Origin: Rhizobium leguminosarum
GTDB lineage: Bacteria > Pseudomonadota > Alphaproteobacteria > Rhizobiales > Rhizobiaceae
DNA: 64,000 nt
Direction: 5' to 3'
Assembly: GCF_004123835.1 (NCBI RefSeq)
Contig: NZ_MZMU01000010.1
Location: 186,001 to 250,000 of the forward strand
The notes below the pieces were generated by a model. The model was not told where the DNA came from. It saw only the letters and a list, made by a program, of their open reading frames with translations, and did no database searches. The translations under genes were made by a program, and so were the position numbers. Positions 26,270-35,085 of this stretch are shown in pieces. The first letter of the stretch is position 1; each line of letters opens with the position of its first letter.

Positions 26270-27268
26270 TCAGACTTGTCCGTATGATGACACGAAACTC
26301 GGCATCGCCGTTTCGCCTGGCTTGACCTCCAGCCTATTGCCATCGGCAAAGGAGAGCGTCAGCGCGCTGCCGAAGAAGAAATCCACCGAGATTCCATCGT
26401 TATCGTTTCCGTCGAAAGAAATCGTAGCCTTGTTGCCCGTAATGGTTACCTTTGTATTCTCAGCTGTGAAGCCTTCTCCCAACTCAACGGTGGAGGAGCT
26501 TTGGATCAGGCTTATGGAATCTTGTCCATCGCCGACCTCGAACTTGACGGTCGATCCGGAGCTTCCGCTTCCGTAACTCTCAGCCTGGAGCCCGCTAATA
26601 GTAATTTTGTCATTCCCGGTCCCGCCGGTGATCGTGTTTCCGATCCCGGCAGAGATTGTATCGTCGCCGGCACCGGCATCGATGGAATTGCGATGCGCGG
26701 CACCAATTGTATCGTTGCCGACACCGCCAATCACCGTATTTTCGAATGCTGCAGAGATCGTATCATTGCCGGCACCCGCATCAATCGTATTATTGCCCCC
26801 CGCAGAGATCGTATCGTCGCCTGCGCCGCCAGCCACCGTGTTTCTATTGCCGACAGAGATTGCGTCGTTGCCGCCGCCGCCGTCGATCGTGCTGTCAGTG
26901 CTGACTGATATCTGATCGTTTCCTGTGCCACCGCTGATATCCATCAGAAAGCTTCCGCTGATGATGTCGTCACCGTCCCCGCCGTTCACCCCGCTGCCCG
27001 GCCCTGCACGGATAATGTCGTCCTTGTCAGTGCCGGTGATGTCTGAAAACGCGCCGCCGATGATGAACTGCCCGCCGCTTTCAAGCAGGATTCGGGTGAT
27101 CTGCCCTTCCGCCTGCTTCAGCGGATCAATATTGACACCGGAAATGGATGACAGAATCTGGCTGGCGGCCGACTGTTTTGTCGCCGCCGCGGCCGACTGG
27201 GAAGAGCCCTTGAGAAGGGTCAGCGCAGTTGAATTGCCGGAAGCAGCGGAAGATGAAACGGAAACCAT
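26270..27268 (-). CDS. RTX-like calcium-binding repeat protein
   Basis: A 332-residue protein with about eight degenerate nonapeptide-type units at roughly 85-240 (GGDGDDIISG, GGTGNDQISV, GGAGDDTISA, DAGAGNDTIS, GGTGNDKITI). These should form a calcium-bound parallel beta-roll. There is no N-terminal signal peptide, as expected for type I secretion. The 70-residue N-terminus is Ser/Ala-rich and the C-terminus hydrophobic (VSVDFFFGSALTLSF). The ATG at 27268 follows AGAGAGGAC. It is separated from the second RTX gene by a strong terminator, so it has its own promoter. Substrate of the adjacent exporter by context; activity unknown. Confidence 0.8.
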   Translation of the reverse strand: MVSVSSSAASGNSTALTLLKGSSQSAAAATKQSAASQILSSISGVNIDPLKQAEGQITRILLESGGQFIIGGAFSDITGTDKDDIIRAGPGSGVNGGDGDDIISGSFLMDISGGTGNDQISVSTDSTIDGGGGNDAISVGNRNTVAGGAGDDTISAGGNNTIDAGAGNDTISAAFENTVIGGVGNDTIGAAHRNSIDAGAGDDTISAGIGNTITGGTGNDKITISGLQAESYGSGSSGSTVKFEVGDGQDSISLIQSSSTVELGEGFTAENTKVTITGNKATISFDGNDNDGISVDFFFGSALTLSFADGNRLEVKPGETAMPSFVSSYGQV

Positions 27269-27403
27269 GATGTCCTCTCTGTTGAGCGCCATCCTCATGA
27301 GGCGTTATTGGAGATCGTCATCATAACGAACGTGAATCTATGGATACCGCTAGATTGCAATGCGAATATTAATATAGTCTTGCGCGTGTGCAATCTTTGC
27401 GCG

Positions 27404-27441
27404 AATAAAGGCCGCCGCCAAAGATTTTATTGGCGGCGGCC
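27404..27441 (-). terminator. Rho-independent terminator after the second RTX gene
   Basis: An 11-bp perfect GC-rich stem (GGCCGCCGCCA at 27410-27420 with TGGCGGCGGCC at 27431-27441), 10-nt loop, then TTTATT on the minus strand. It starts 12 bp after the RTX stop codon at 27453. Confidence 0.85.
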
Positions 27442-27452
27442 CGTCGATCACG

Positions 27453-28508
27453 TTAAGCCCACAGGAAATCCGTGCCGTCGATGGCGGTCGGGGCGACGCC
27501 GTTCAGCAACGCATACGTTGATGTCGCGCCCGTCGCCACGAATTCAAGCAGTGCCGATCCGTTGTAGTTGTACAGATTGATCCCTGCTATCGAGGCTCCG
27601 ATGCCGATCTTGTCGGTTCCGTCGACATAGTCAAAGACGATATCAGTGCCTTCGCCGACCTGGAACCAGAACTGGTCTGCGCCGGCCTCGCCATACAGAA
27701 CATCATCCCCGCTGCCGCCGTAAAGCTTGTCTGCGTCATTTCCGCCATAGAGTTCGTCGTTGTTGATGCCGCCGTAAAGGTTATCGGTTCCCACCCCTCC
27801 AAGCAGCACGTCAACGCCGTCATCACCGTAAAGGTTATCTGTTCCGTCTCCGCCTTCGAGACGATCATCTCCCACGCCGCCAGAAAGGTTGTCGGTTCCG
27901 GTGCCGCCGAGCAGAAAATCATTCCCCAGGCCGCCGTAGAGGTTATCATTCCCGTCATCGCCGGAGAGTTGATCGTTGCCGCCATTGCCGCTCAACGTGT
28001 CATTGCCGGCATCACCGAACACTGTCTCAGCGAGGGCGCCGCCGATAAAGGTCTCATTGCCGGTCGTACCCTGGATCTGGGTGATGTTGGTCATCGAAAC
28101 GACCGAAGAGAAATCAACCGTGCCCTGGAAGAAGACATAGCCGGGTCCGCCGCTGGTATTATCAAGCGCCTCGATGCTGTTGAGCGAATTAATCATAATC
28201 GCCGTCCACGAGTAGCCGGCCGTCGGCAGGATGCGGATCGTGTCATATCCGTCTCCCCCGAAAAAATTGTCCCAACCGTTGTTGAGGCCACCTGCGGGGC
28301 TGAGGCCCATATCGCTGCCGAAACCGCCGATTTCGAATACATCATCGCCGAGCTCACCGTAGAGGTTGTCGTTGCCTCGCCCGCCGTTGATATAATCGCC
28401 GCCGTCGCCGCCGAGGACGGTGTCGTTGCCGTCATAGGCATAGATCAGGTCCGGGCTGCTCGTTCCCGGAAGAGAATTTGCACTGTTGTCGCCGGTGATA
28501 GTCGCCAT
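27453..28508 (-). CDS. RTX (hemolysin-type calcium-binding repeat) secreted protein
   Basis: A 351-residue protein dominated by regular GGxGxDxLxG units in two blocks, about 22-55 (GGDGGDYINGGRGNDNLYGE) and about 150-290 (GGLGNDFLLGGTGTDNLSGG, GGSGDDVLYGEAGADQFWF). A unique, possibly adhesive domain lies between. The C-terminus ends GTDFLWA, a hydrophobic tail preceded by acidic residues, as in type I secretion signals. GGAG precedes the ATG at 28508. It is the last gene of the operon with the HlyD adaptor and ABC exporter, and is probably their dedicated substrate. No enzymatic motif is seen. Confidence 0.88.
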   Translation of the reverse strand: MATITGDNSANSLPGTSSPDLIYAYDGNDTVLGGDGGDYINGGRGNDNLYGELGDDVFEIGGFGSDMGLSPAGGLNNGWDNFFGGDGYDTIRILPTAGYSWTAIMINSLNSIEALDNTSGGPGYVFFQGTVDFSSVVSMTNITQIQGTTGNETFIGGALAETVFGDAGNDTLSGNGGNDQLSGDDGNDNLYGGLGNDFLLGGTGTDNLSGGVGDDRLEGGDGTDNLYGDDGVDVLLGGVGTDNLYGGINNDELYGGNDADKLYGGSGDDVLYGEAGADQFWFQVGEGTDIVFDYVDGTDKIGIGASIAGINLYNYNGSALLEFVATGATSTYALLNGVAPTAIDGTDFLWA

Positions 28509-28624
28509 TGCATTTCACTCCTTGAAGTTTGGGGTAGGCTCGATGGCCCTGCTCATCGTCGCGAAGGGGTACTTCCTCGCTCAGATATTTTGGGGCTGTC
28601 CCATCTGCCGGGACAGCCGATCGA

Positions 28625-29974
28625 CTAGTCGTGGCGGAAGACGCGCGCGGCATGATCACGAATTGGCTTGATAAGATACGACACCACAGTGCGGTCATCG
28701 GTTCGGACAAAAGCCTCCACGGGCATGCCCGGAAGGAGCTTGAGGTCTTGGATGAGACCCAGTTCCGAAGCCGGAATGGAAATAGACGCCCGGTAGAAGC
28801 TGATCCCCGTCCTGTCGTCGGTCTCCAGATCGGCCGCGACCCGCAGAACGGAGCCGTTCAGGTCCGGCGTCGTATTCCTGTTGAATGCCGTAAACTTGAG
28901 GGTTGCAGGTTGGCCGGGTGCGACCTGGTCGATGTCCTGTGGCCGGATTCTAGCCTCTACGGTGAGCAGGCTTTCGCGCGGGACGATCTCCATCAACGTC
29001 TCGGCAGGAGTGACCACACCGCCTATGGTGTGCACCGACAATTGATGGACGGTGCCTGCAATCGGCGCCTTGACCTCGATATGCTTGAGCTGGTCGAGGG
29101 CAGCCACCTCTTGCTCGACAAGTTCGGATTCTTTTGTTTCGACATCCCGCAACTCTGTTGCCACGTCCGCCCGCATGGTTTGATCAACCTGAAGCAACTG
29201 CAATTCAATTTCAGCGATACGGCCCTTCGTCGCCGCAATTGAAGCGACCAGCTGACCGCGCTCGCCCTCCAGCCGGGTCGCATCGCGGTCGAGGCTGTTG
29301 ACGCGGTTCATCGATGTGAGCCCCATGTCAAACAGGCGATGCTGGCCCTCCAGCTCCTTGCCGATGAGCGCGATCTCCCGTGTCTTCGCCTGCTGTTGCA
29401 CATCCAACCCGGAGATCTGTTCCCGCAGTTGCGAGGTCTGTTCGCGCAATCGCGCCTTTTGTCCGTCACGCGCGGCGGTTCGATCCCGAAACAGTCTCCG
29501 TTCCGTCGCCATTGCGGCTTCCGCCTGTTCGGGCGAAAGCCGTTGGTGCAACGCCAGCGGTGTTTCCACCTGCACGAGCCCGTCAAGTTCGGTCTTGAGA
29601 CGGGCCTTACGCGCATGAAGCTGATTTAGGCTGGTGGCGACCGCCGCAAGGTTCGAGCGCGTGACCGTTGCATCGAGGCGAACAACGACTTCGCTGGCCT
29701 CAACGACCTGTCCTTCTCGCACCAGCAGTTCCGCTACAATGCCGCCAACCTGGTGCTGGACTTTCTTTACGCTGCCTTCGACAACGAGACGCCCCGAGGC
29801 GATCACTGCGCCGGAAAGCTCCGTCGTGGCAGCCCAACCACCCACCCCGCCGAATAGAAGCGTGATCGCAGCGACGCCGGCGACCAAATGCCTGCGCAGC
29901 GACCGCGTAAGGGTCTGCACATTGTCTGGTTTCGAGCGATGGGCGATGGGATCGAGCCGCGTAACTCCACTCAT
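28625..29974 (-). CDS. Type I secretion periplasmic adaptor (HlyD/PrtE family)
   Basis: A 449-residue membrane fusion protein. One N-terminal transmembrane helix (about 33-55, VAGVAAITLLFGGVGGWAAT) is followed by a lipoyl/barrel half (VQHQVGGIVAELLVREGQVV), a long coiled coil (about 115-280), and the returning barrel (VKAPIAGTVHQLSVHTIGGV). The C-terminal signature of the family is LLPGMPVEAFVRTDDRTVVS. It links the inner-membrane ABC exporter to an outer-membrane TolC, which is not encoded here. It lies 3 bp after the ABC gene stop. Confidence 0.93.
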   Translation of the reverse strand: MSGVTRLDPIAHRSKPDNVQTLTRSLRRHLVAGVAAITLLFGGVGGWAATTELSGAVIASGRLVVEGSVKKVQHQVGGIVAELLVREGQVVEASEVVVRLDATVTRSNLAAVATSLNQLHARKARLKTELDGLVQVETPLALHQRLSPEQAEAAMATERRLFRDRTAARDGQKARLREQTSQLREQISGLDVQQQAKTREIALIGKELEGQHRLFDMGLTSMNRVNSLDRDATRLEGERGQLVASIAATKGRIAEIELQLLQVDQTMRADVATELRDVETKESELVEQEVAALDQLKHIEVKAPIAGTVHQLSVHTIGGVVTPAETLMEIVPRESLLTVEARIRPQDIDQVAPGQPATLKFTAFNRNTTPDLNGSVLRVAADLETDDRTGISFYRASISIPASELGLIQDLKLLPGMPVEAFVRTDDRTVVSYLIKPIRDHAARVFRHD

Positions 29975-29977
29975 CTC

Positions 29978-31722
29978 TTATGCCCCCTCGCCATCAATGA
30001 CCGTCAAAGCCGGTCCGGGCGCCGTACGCGCCGGCTTTAGCTGACGTTGCTGGATAGATTTGAGAATCGCGTCGCGGGGTCCGAAGCCTTTTGCTACGCC
30101 GTTCTCCATGACGAGCAGAAAGTCGACGAGGGCGAGGATATTGCTTCGATGGGCGACGACAAGCACGATTGCACCACGGGCGCGGGCGCCTACTATGGCC
30201 TTGGCGAGAGCAACATCGCCTTCTCCATCAAGGTTGGAATTTGGTTCGTCGAGCACGATCAGGAAGGGGTCGCGGTAGAGCGCCCTGGCGAGGGCAATTC
30301 TCTGGCGCTGGCCGCCAGATAGGTTGAGACCGCCATCGCCAACTTCAGTTTCGTAGCCGTTCGGAAGCCCGACAATCATTTCATGTACACCGGCTGCCAG
30401 CGCTGCTGCGATGATCGCGGCATGGTCCGGTTCCGGTTCCAGGCGAGCGATGTTGTCCGCAATGGTGCCGGGAAGGAGATTCGAGCTTTGAGGCATATAG
30501 CCGATATGTCGGCCACGTTCATCATTCGACCACTGATCAAGGCTTGCGTTGTCAAGACGAACGGCTCCTCTTGCCAAGGGCCACACGCCTGTGATCGCGC
30601 GTGCTAAGGTCGATTGCCGGATGCACTCGGACCGATGATGCCGATAACCGTTCCACGATCGGCGCGAAACGATACGTTTTGCACGGTCATGCGGCGCTCC
30701 CCCGGCGGTGACGTGAAAACAGCTTCGACTGTGAGTGATGATGACGGGGGAGGCAGTGTCGTCCGTGGCTGTTCCTCCGGAAACAAGACGAACGCCTCCT
30801 TCAGTCGATGCCAAGCCTGCCGCGCAGCCAAAAGATTCTTCCAGTTGCTGATGACTTGCTCGATTGGCGACAGCGCGCGGGAAACAATAATCGAAGCGGC
30901 TACGATCGAGCCAGCCGACATATCACCCTGGATCACGAGGAAAGCGCCGAGCGCCAATGACCCCGATTGGACCATGTAGCGTACAGTTTTTGACATCCCC
31001 GAGAATAGGCCGGCAATATCGCCTACCTGACGTTGGATCGTTGTGAAGCGCCAATGCGCCTCGTCCCATCGGGCCGTTGCGCGGCTCGTCATTCCCATTG
31101 CCGCCATTGCCTCCGCATTGGCGTGCGCGGCTTCGCCATAGCAATTGCGTCGCGCGACGGCCGCAGCGGCCTGTCGCGTCAACGAGCGGGTTTGCCAATC
31201 TGTCAAAATGGTCAGGCCTGCCAGCACGATCATAGCGCCAGCCGCCAGCCATCCGATCATTGGATGCAACAAAAAGCAGACGCAGAGATACACGGGCATC
31301 CATGGGAGATCGAAAAGGGCGGCCGGCCCGGGCCCGGCAAGAAAGGCCCGAACCTGATCTGCTTCCTGGGCGGGTTTTAACGCATCGCCGCCATTGCGCA
31401 TACGCAACGGCGATCCTGCAATGACGGTGAACACCCGCTGGGTGAGCTTCGCGTCCATCGTCCCAGCTATTCGATTCATCGTCCGACCCCGGACGATATC
31501 GAGCAGACCTGAAAAGGCATAAAGACCGCCAGCAAGAAGCATCAAGGCGACCAAGGTGGGGACGCTACCGCTCGGAATGGCGCGATCGTACACTTCCAAC
31601 ATGAAAAGCGGAGCGGTAAAGCCAAGAATGTTGATAATTCCTGAAAAGACCGCTGCGCCGGCAATGGGCCATGAAAGGAGTCCGAGAGCTCCACCAGGAG
31701 CTTCGCGATCGTGAATTGGCAT
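29978..31722 (-). pseudogene. Type I secretion ABC exporter (PrtD/PrsD family), frameshifted in Walker A
   Basis: The first part (31722 to about 30604) encodes the membrane domain (FGFTAPLFMLEVYDRAIPSG-type: GFTAPLFMLEVYDRAIPSGS; later DLPWMPVYLCVCFLLHPMIG) and runs into the nucleotide-binding domain up to IIGPSASG, then reads N-R-P-stop. One base earlier in frame the sequence continues as STLARAITGVWPLARGAVRL, Q-loop, LSGGQRQRIALARALYRDP, and Walker B LIVLDEPNSNLD to 29978. A single A missing from the AAA lysine codon of GKST (near 30614) explains the break. Restored, it would be a normal 581-residue exporter. It is either a disabling mutation or a sequencing error. It lies upstream of the adaptor in one operon. 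Confidence 0.85.
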
Positions 31723-31907
31723 GTCCGCACGTCCCCGAAATACCCGTCCCCAACGAGGGTATAATTAAATCGTGGGATGAATTTTTGCTGCGTGCAATCT
31801 ACGACAAGTCATGTATTTTGAGGATTGATAGTATGATTTTATGCCCTAAAATGGTGTTTCATCAAAAATGGCATTCTCCGAAATTTGGGATTTCATTCTC
31901 CCGTTCA

Positions 31908-32222
31908 TCAAATTATCGGGCTTATTTCGTCAAGGAACATGCCAAGAGCAAACGATAAATTCAGTAGAAGTAGAAGGCTGGCATGAATGATTCCGCTTCT
32001 AAGGGCTTTGGCGACAGCCTCAACTCTCGACTGCGCGTGCAAGCGGTGACGTGCACGGGTGAGATGCATGCGTACTGTATGTATCGAAAGGCTCAGCCTC
32101 CTTGCGATGTCGGCATCCTTGAGCCCATTCAAGTAAAGTTGGAGGCATCTCCGCTCCTGGCGGCTTAGTTGTTCGCCGTCAGCTGCAGGCCTTTCATCGT
32201 GAAGAGTTTGCAGTCCATCCAT
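31908..32222 (-). CDS. Orphan LuxR-type helix-turn-helix regulator
   Basis: A 104-residue protein consisting of little more than a LuxR_C_like DNA-binding domain (about 18-75: LSRQERRCLQLYLNGLKDAD, IARRLSLSIHTVRMHLTRA). A hydrophobic C-terminal segment, SLLLLLNLSFALGMFL, could be a membrane helix. There is no receiver or autoinducer domain. It lies 185 bp upstream of the ABC exporter on the same strand and is lower in GC than the flanks. It plausibly regulates the RTX secretion operon; that is inference. The gaps 31723-31907 and 32223-32517 show nothing else I can support. Confidence 0.75.
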   Translation of the reverse strand: MDGLQTLHDERPAADGEQLSRQERRCLQLYLNGLKDADIARRLSLSIHTVRMHLTRARHRLHAQSRVEAVAKALRSGIIHASLLLLLNLSFALGMFLDEISPII

Positions 32223-32517
32223 CGTCTTTCTCTCCGGCGCGTCGGATTAGGTGCTCTATTTGGACTAGCCGGGATGGGATCGCAATTCAACTTCTGAATG
32301 ATTACTATTTGCAATTGTACCGTTAAACGCGTTTCCCTATTGCTCAGCTTGAACAGCGACTTTGAGTGTCCGTCCCACCGCATTCATGCTCGTTGAGGCT
32401 CCTATATAATCCTCTACGAGACACATCCGGACACCGACGAGGGGCCGGTGGAATTGGTTGTTTTACCAAGCTTCGAAAGTCGGGCAGACAGTTCTCAAGT
32501 AGCGTCCGCCAATAGGT

Positions 32518-33660
32518 TTAAGCTGTATGCAGCGCGGCGGCGCCGACCCATTCGGGGCGCGCGGCGCCTTGCAGCTCTTCCAGCGCATCGGCGGCAAAGC
32601 TCGGCACGACACCGGTCCACAGCAGTGCGCCATCGGGATTGGAATGGCCGTCGCCCTCGAGCTTGTAGATGCTTTCGACGATATACTGGCCGTCATTGTT
32701 CAGGCCCTTGATCTCGGAAATCTCGATCACCCGGCGCCGGCCGGTGCGCTTGAAGCGGGCGATCTGCACGACGACGTCGACCGCCGAGGCGATCTGAGCG
32801 CGCAGCGGCCGAAGCGGCATGTCGATATCGGACATCAACGCCAGCGTTTCCAGCCGGTGCAGGGAGTCATAGGGCGTGTTCGCATGCACCGTCGAAAGGC
32901 TGCCGCTGTGGCCTGACGTCATCGCCTGGATCATATCCAGCGCCTCGCCGCCGCGGCATTCGCCGACGATGACCCGGTCGGGCCGCATGCGCAACGACGA
33001 CCGGAACAGGTCGCGAATGCTGGCGCCGCCGCGGCCGAAACGGTCGGGCTTCGTCACTTCGAGATAGACCACGTGCTCCTTGCGGATCTGCAGTTCGGAC
33101 GTGTCCTCGATGACGATGATGCGCTCGTGGTCGGCAAAGGCTTCCGACAGCGCGTTCAGCATCGTCGTCTTGCCGGTGCCGGTGCCGCCGGAAATAATGA
33201 CGTTCTTCTGCAGCCCGACGGCCGCCTGCAGCAGCGTCAGCGACTCGTCGGTCAAGCTGCCCTGGGTGACGAGATCGTGGATGCTGCGATGTTCTTTCAA
33301 AAAGCGGCGAATGGAGATGCAAAGCCCGGTGCGGGACGCGGGCGGCTGGATCATCTGCACACGCGAACCGTCCGGCAAACGGGCCTCGACGCTCGGTTCC
33401 TCCGGCGTCAGCCGCTTGCCGGAGAACTGCGCGATGCTGCGCGCGGCCGATTCCAGGTCTTCGCGGCTAGCGAAACGCGCATCGGCGCGTTCGAGCTTGC
33501 CTCGCCTTTCGACGAAGATGTCGGATGTGCCGTTGATCAGGATTTCGGACACGCTCGGATCATCGAGGAGAAAACGGATCGGCCCGAGCAGCTTGTCCAG
33601 CGCCCGGGTCAGGACCTGGAAGGTCGCCTGTTCGGCAGCGTCGTCGGAAACGGCCTTCAT
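32518..33660 (-). CDS. cpaF: CpaF/TadA-type secretion ATPase, second copy
   Basis: A 380-residue type II/IV secretion ATPase. It has Walker A VIISGGTGTGKTTMLNAL, Asp box IVIEDTSELQI, Walker B RVIVGECRGGEALDMIQAM and His box GSLSTVHANTPYDSL. I start it at the ATG at 33660, where the stop of a small ORF overlaps (TGATG); the longer open frame has no family similarity. It is divergent from the flp operon, which carries its own FHA-CpaF at 40075. It powers pilin polymerisation or retraction at the inner membrane. Two ATPases in one Tad locus are unusual and may indicate separate extension and retraction motors. Confidence 0.88.
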   Translation of the reverse strand: MKAVSDDAAEQATFQVLTRALDKLLGPIRFLLDDPSVSEILINGTSDIFVERRGKLERADARFASREDLESAARSIAQFSGKRLTPEEPSVEARLPDGSRVQMIQPPASRTGLCISIRRFLKEHRSIHDLVTQGSLTDESLTLLQAAVGLQKNVIISGGTGTGKTTMLNALSEAFADHERIIVIEDTSELQIRKEHVVYLEVTKPDRFGRGGASIRDLFRSSLRMRPDRVIVGECRGGEALDMIQAMTSGHSGSLSTVHANTPYDSLHRLETLALMSDIDMPLRPLRAQIASAVDVVVQIARFKRTGRRRVIEISEIKGLNNDGQYIVESIYKLEGDGHSNPDGALLWTGVVPSFAADALEELQGAARPEWVGAAALHTA

Positions 33661-33791
33661 CAGAGCGGCATCCCGACCAGGACCGTGCTCATGCCGAACA
33701 GCGTCGCCATCATCTGAACCGCAGTCGGAAAGAACATCATCAATGGAATGAGGACCAATCCAAGTATTAAGATGCTGCTCATCGTTTCCAT
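33660..33791 (-). CDS. 43-residue hydrophobic microprotein coupled to cpaF
   Basis: A 43-codon frame starting METMSSILILGLVLIPLMMF, after GGAGAGAGAACG. It is almost entirely one hydrophobic helix and ends exactly on the cpaF start (TGATG overlap), indicating translational coupling. Its core LVLIPLMMFF resembles LIVIPLMLIL of the pilin-like protein at 34300-34503. It could be a minor pseudopilin or a membrane partner of the ATPase. It has no cytoplasmic leader or Gly/Glu5 cleavage signal, so the pilin idea is uncertain. Confidence 0.5.
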   Translation of the reverse strand: METMSSILILGLVLIPLMMFFPTAVQMMATLFGMSTVLVGMPL

Positions 33792-34299
33792 CGTTCTCTC
33801 TCCGGATCGACTGGCGGGCGATACCCACCATTTGACGAAAGCTTAATCCAGATCGCCAAACAACGCCATGGCCGAGCCCCGCGCAGGCAGTCATTATGAT
33901 CGCCGCCCGCCGTTTCTTCTATCGCTTTGAAAGAATTGACCAATTATGGAGCAGTAGACGAGGCCTTGCAAGGTTGATGAAAACTTCGGCCATGCAGGTA
34001 AAACTGCAGCTTGTTCAAGAGGTTAGTTGAGAAAATGTGACGTCAACTGCGATTGTGCCGGCGATGCCTCCAAGACAATTGGAACCCTTCGTTTCGTTTG
34101 CTTGACGGAGGGCTGGCCTTGGGCGCACTCTTGGGTCTTAATGGTGTTGCTCAACAAACGTTGGCCGCCGGGGAAGATAAGCTGAAGCAGAAAATATCAT
34201 TGGATCGAGCAACATGCTCGTTCGGATCGATAGCGTATGCTTGGTTCACCTTCACCAGGGCTTCGAACCGAAACAAACCTGGGAATGAGGAGTAATCAC
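33792..34299. other. Divergent intergenic region between cpaF and flp operons
   Basis: About 500 bp with lower GC than the coding flanks. It should hold the promoters of both pilus operons. A short palindrome TGCAG-GTAAAA-CTGCA is at about 33990-34010. I see no convincing gene: the open frame at 34053-34295 lacks a ribosome-binding site and family features. Confidence 0.4.
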
Positions 34300-34503
34300 A
34301 TGTTTGGTAAACTCAAGACTCTCGCAATTGCACTTCACAAAGACGAGCGCGGCGACATGGCCCAGATCGTCCTGGCCGTCGCCCTGATCGTCATTCCGCT
34401 GATGCTGATCCTGCTCGCATTCGGCAATAAGATCGCCCTATGGTTCAGCGAAAAGAACGATGCGCTTACCGATGCCGAGAGAATTCCCGAGCCGGGCAAT
34501 TAA
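34300..34503 (+). CDS. flp: Flp-type pilin-like small membrane protein
   Basis: A 67-residue protein: basic leader MFGKLKTLAIALHKDERGDM, then one hydrophobic helix AQIVLAVALIVIPLMLILLA, then a short charged tail. Position (first gene of the Tad operon, directly before the prepilin peptidase), size and leader fit an Flp/Fap pilin. The classic cleavage site G-[A/x]-xxx-E-Y is altered: Asp-Met-Ala-Gln follows the Gly and no Glu-Tyr pair is present. The ATG at 34300 is preceded by GAGGAG. A TadE-like pseudopilin is the alternative. Confidence 0.65.
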   Translation: MFGKLKTLAIALHKDERGDMAQIVLAVALIVIPLMLILLAFGNKIALWFSEKNDALTDAERIPEPGN

Positions 34504-34516
34504 GCGGAACGGTGCC

Positions 34517-35080
34517 ATGGATACGAACTACGATCTGACCCTGATGCCTGCGGCGGCGGCTCTTGCCGTCGCCTGCACCATGACCGCGGCGGTGCTCGAC
34601 CATCGCCACGGTCATATCCCGAACGCCGTCACCTATCCCTGCCTGCTTGGCGGGTTCATGTTGGCGGCAGTCAGCGGTGGTCTCGCAGGGATAGGGCTTG
34701 CTTTCGCAGGCCTCTTTGCAGCCGGCCTGATCTTCATCATCGCCTTCGCAGCCGGAAGCTGCGGCGGCGGCGACGTCAAGCTGATGGCGGCGCTCGGCGC
34801 TATTCTTGGCCTCTGGCCCGCCATCGACGTCACACTTGCATCGCTGATGGCGGGCGGCGTAATCGCCGTTTTCTCGATGGCGCGGCGCGTTCAGTGGAAC
34901 GTGCTGGCCCGAACGGTCGGACTGTTTGCGCTTCTCCTGCCCGCCGGTTTCCGCGGCGCCGCTTCGGTGCTGAAGCCGCGCGAAACCCATCATACCATCC
35001 GCTTCGGCGTTGCCGCTGCTCTCGGACTTCTCTGGTGCCTTTTCATGCCCGATTTCACCCCTCTTTCACTCGTGAGGTAA
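34517..35080 (+). CDS. tadV: Prepilin peptidase, TadV/CpaA family
   Basis: A 187-residue membrane aspartic protease that cleaves and may methylate Flp-type pilins. The two catalytic aspartates lie in AAVLDHRHGHIPNAVTYP and the GxGD-type motif SCGGGDVKLMAALGAILG, separated by hydrophobic helices. It has about six membrane segments and lacks the N-terminal methylase domain of PilD, as usual for CpaA. I start at the ATG at 34517 (MDTNYDLTLM), 13 bp after flp. Confidence 0.9.
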   Translation: MDTNYDLTLMPAAAALAVACTMTAAVLDHRHGHIPNAVTYPCLLGGFMLAAVSGGLAGIGLAFAGLFAAGLIFIIAFAAGSCGGGDVKLMAALGAILGLWPAIDVTLASLMAGGVIAVFSMARRVQWNVLARTVGLFALLLPAGFRGAASVLKPRETHHTIRFGVAAALGLLWCLFMPDFTPLSLVR

Positions 35081-35085
35081 CGGCA

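Noticed and set aside
26600..28450. Regular short repeats that could suggest a CRISPR array
   Set aside because: They are in-frame codons of RTX calcium-binding repeats, with variable units and no unique spacers.
33661..33894. N-terminal extension of the divergent CpaF to 33894
   Set aside because: The extra 78 codons have no CpaF similarity and run through a better-supported small frame; the coupled ATG at 33660 fits the family start.
34053..34295. 80-codon plus-strand frame upstream of the flp gene
   Set aside because: No ribosome-binding site, no family features and atypical composition; it lies in the divergent promoter region.
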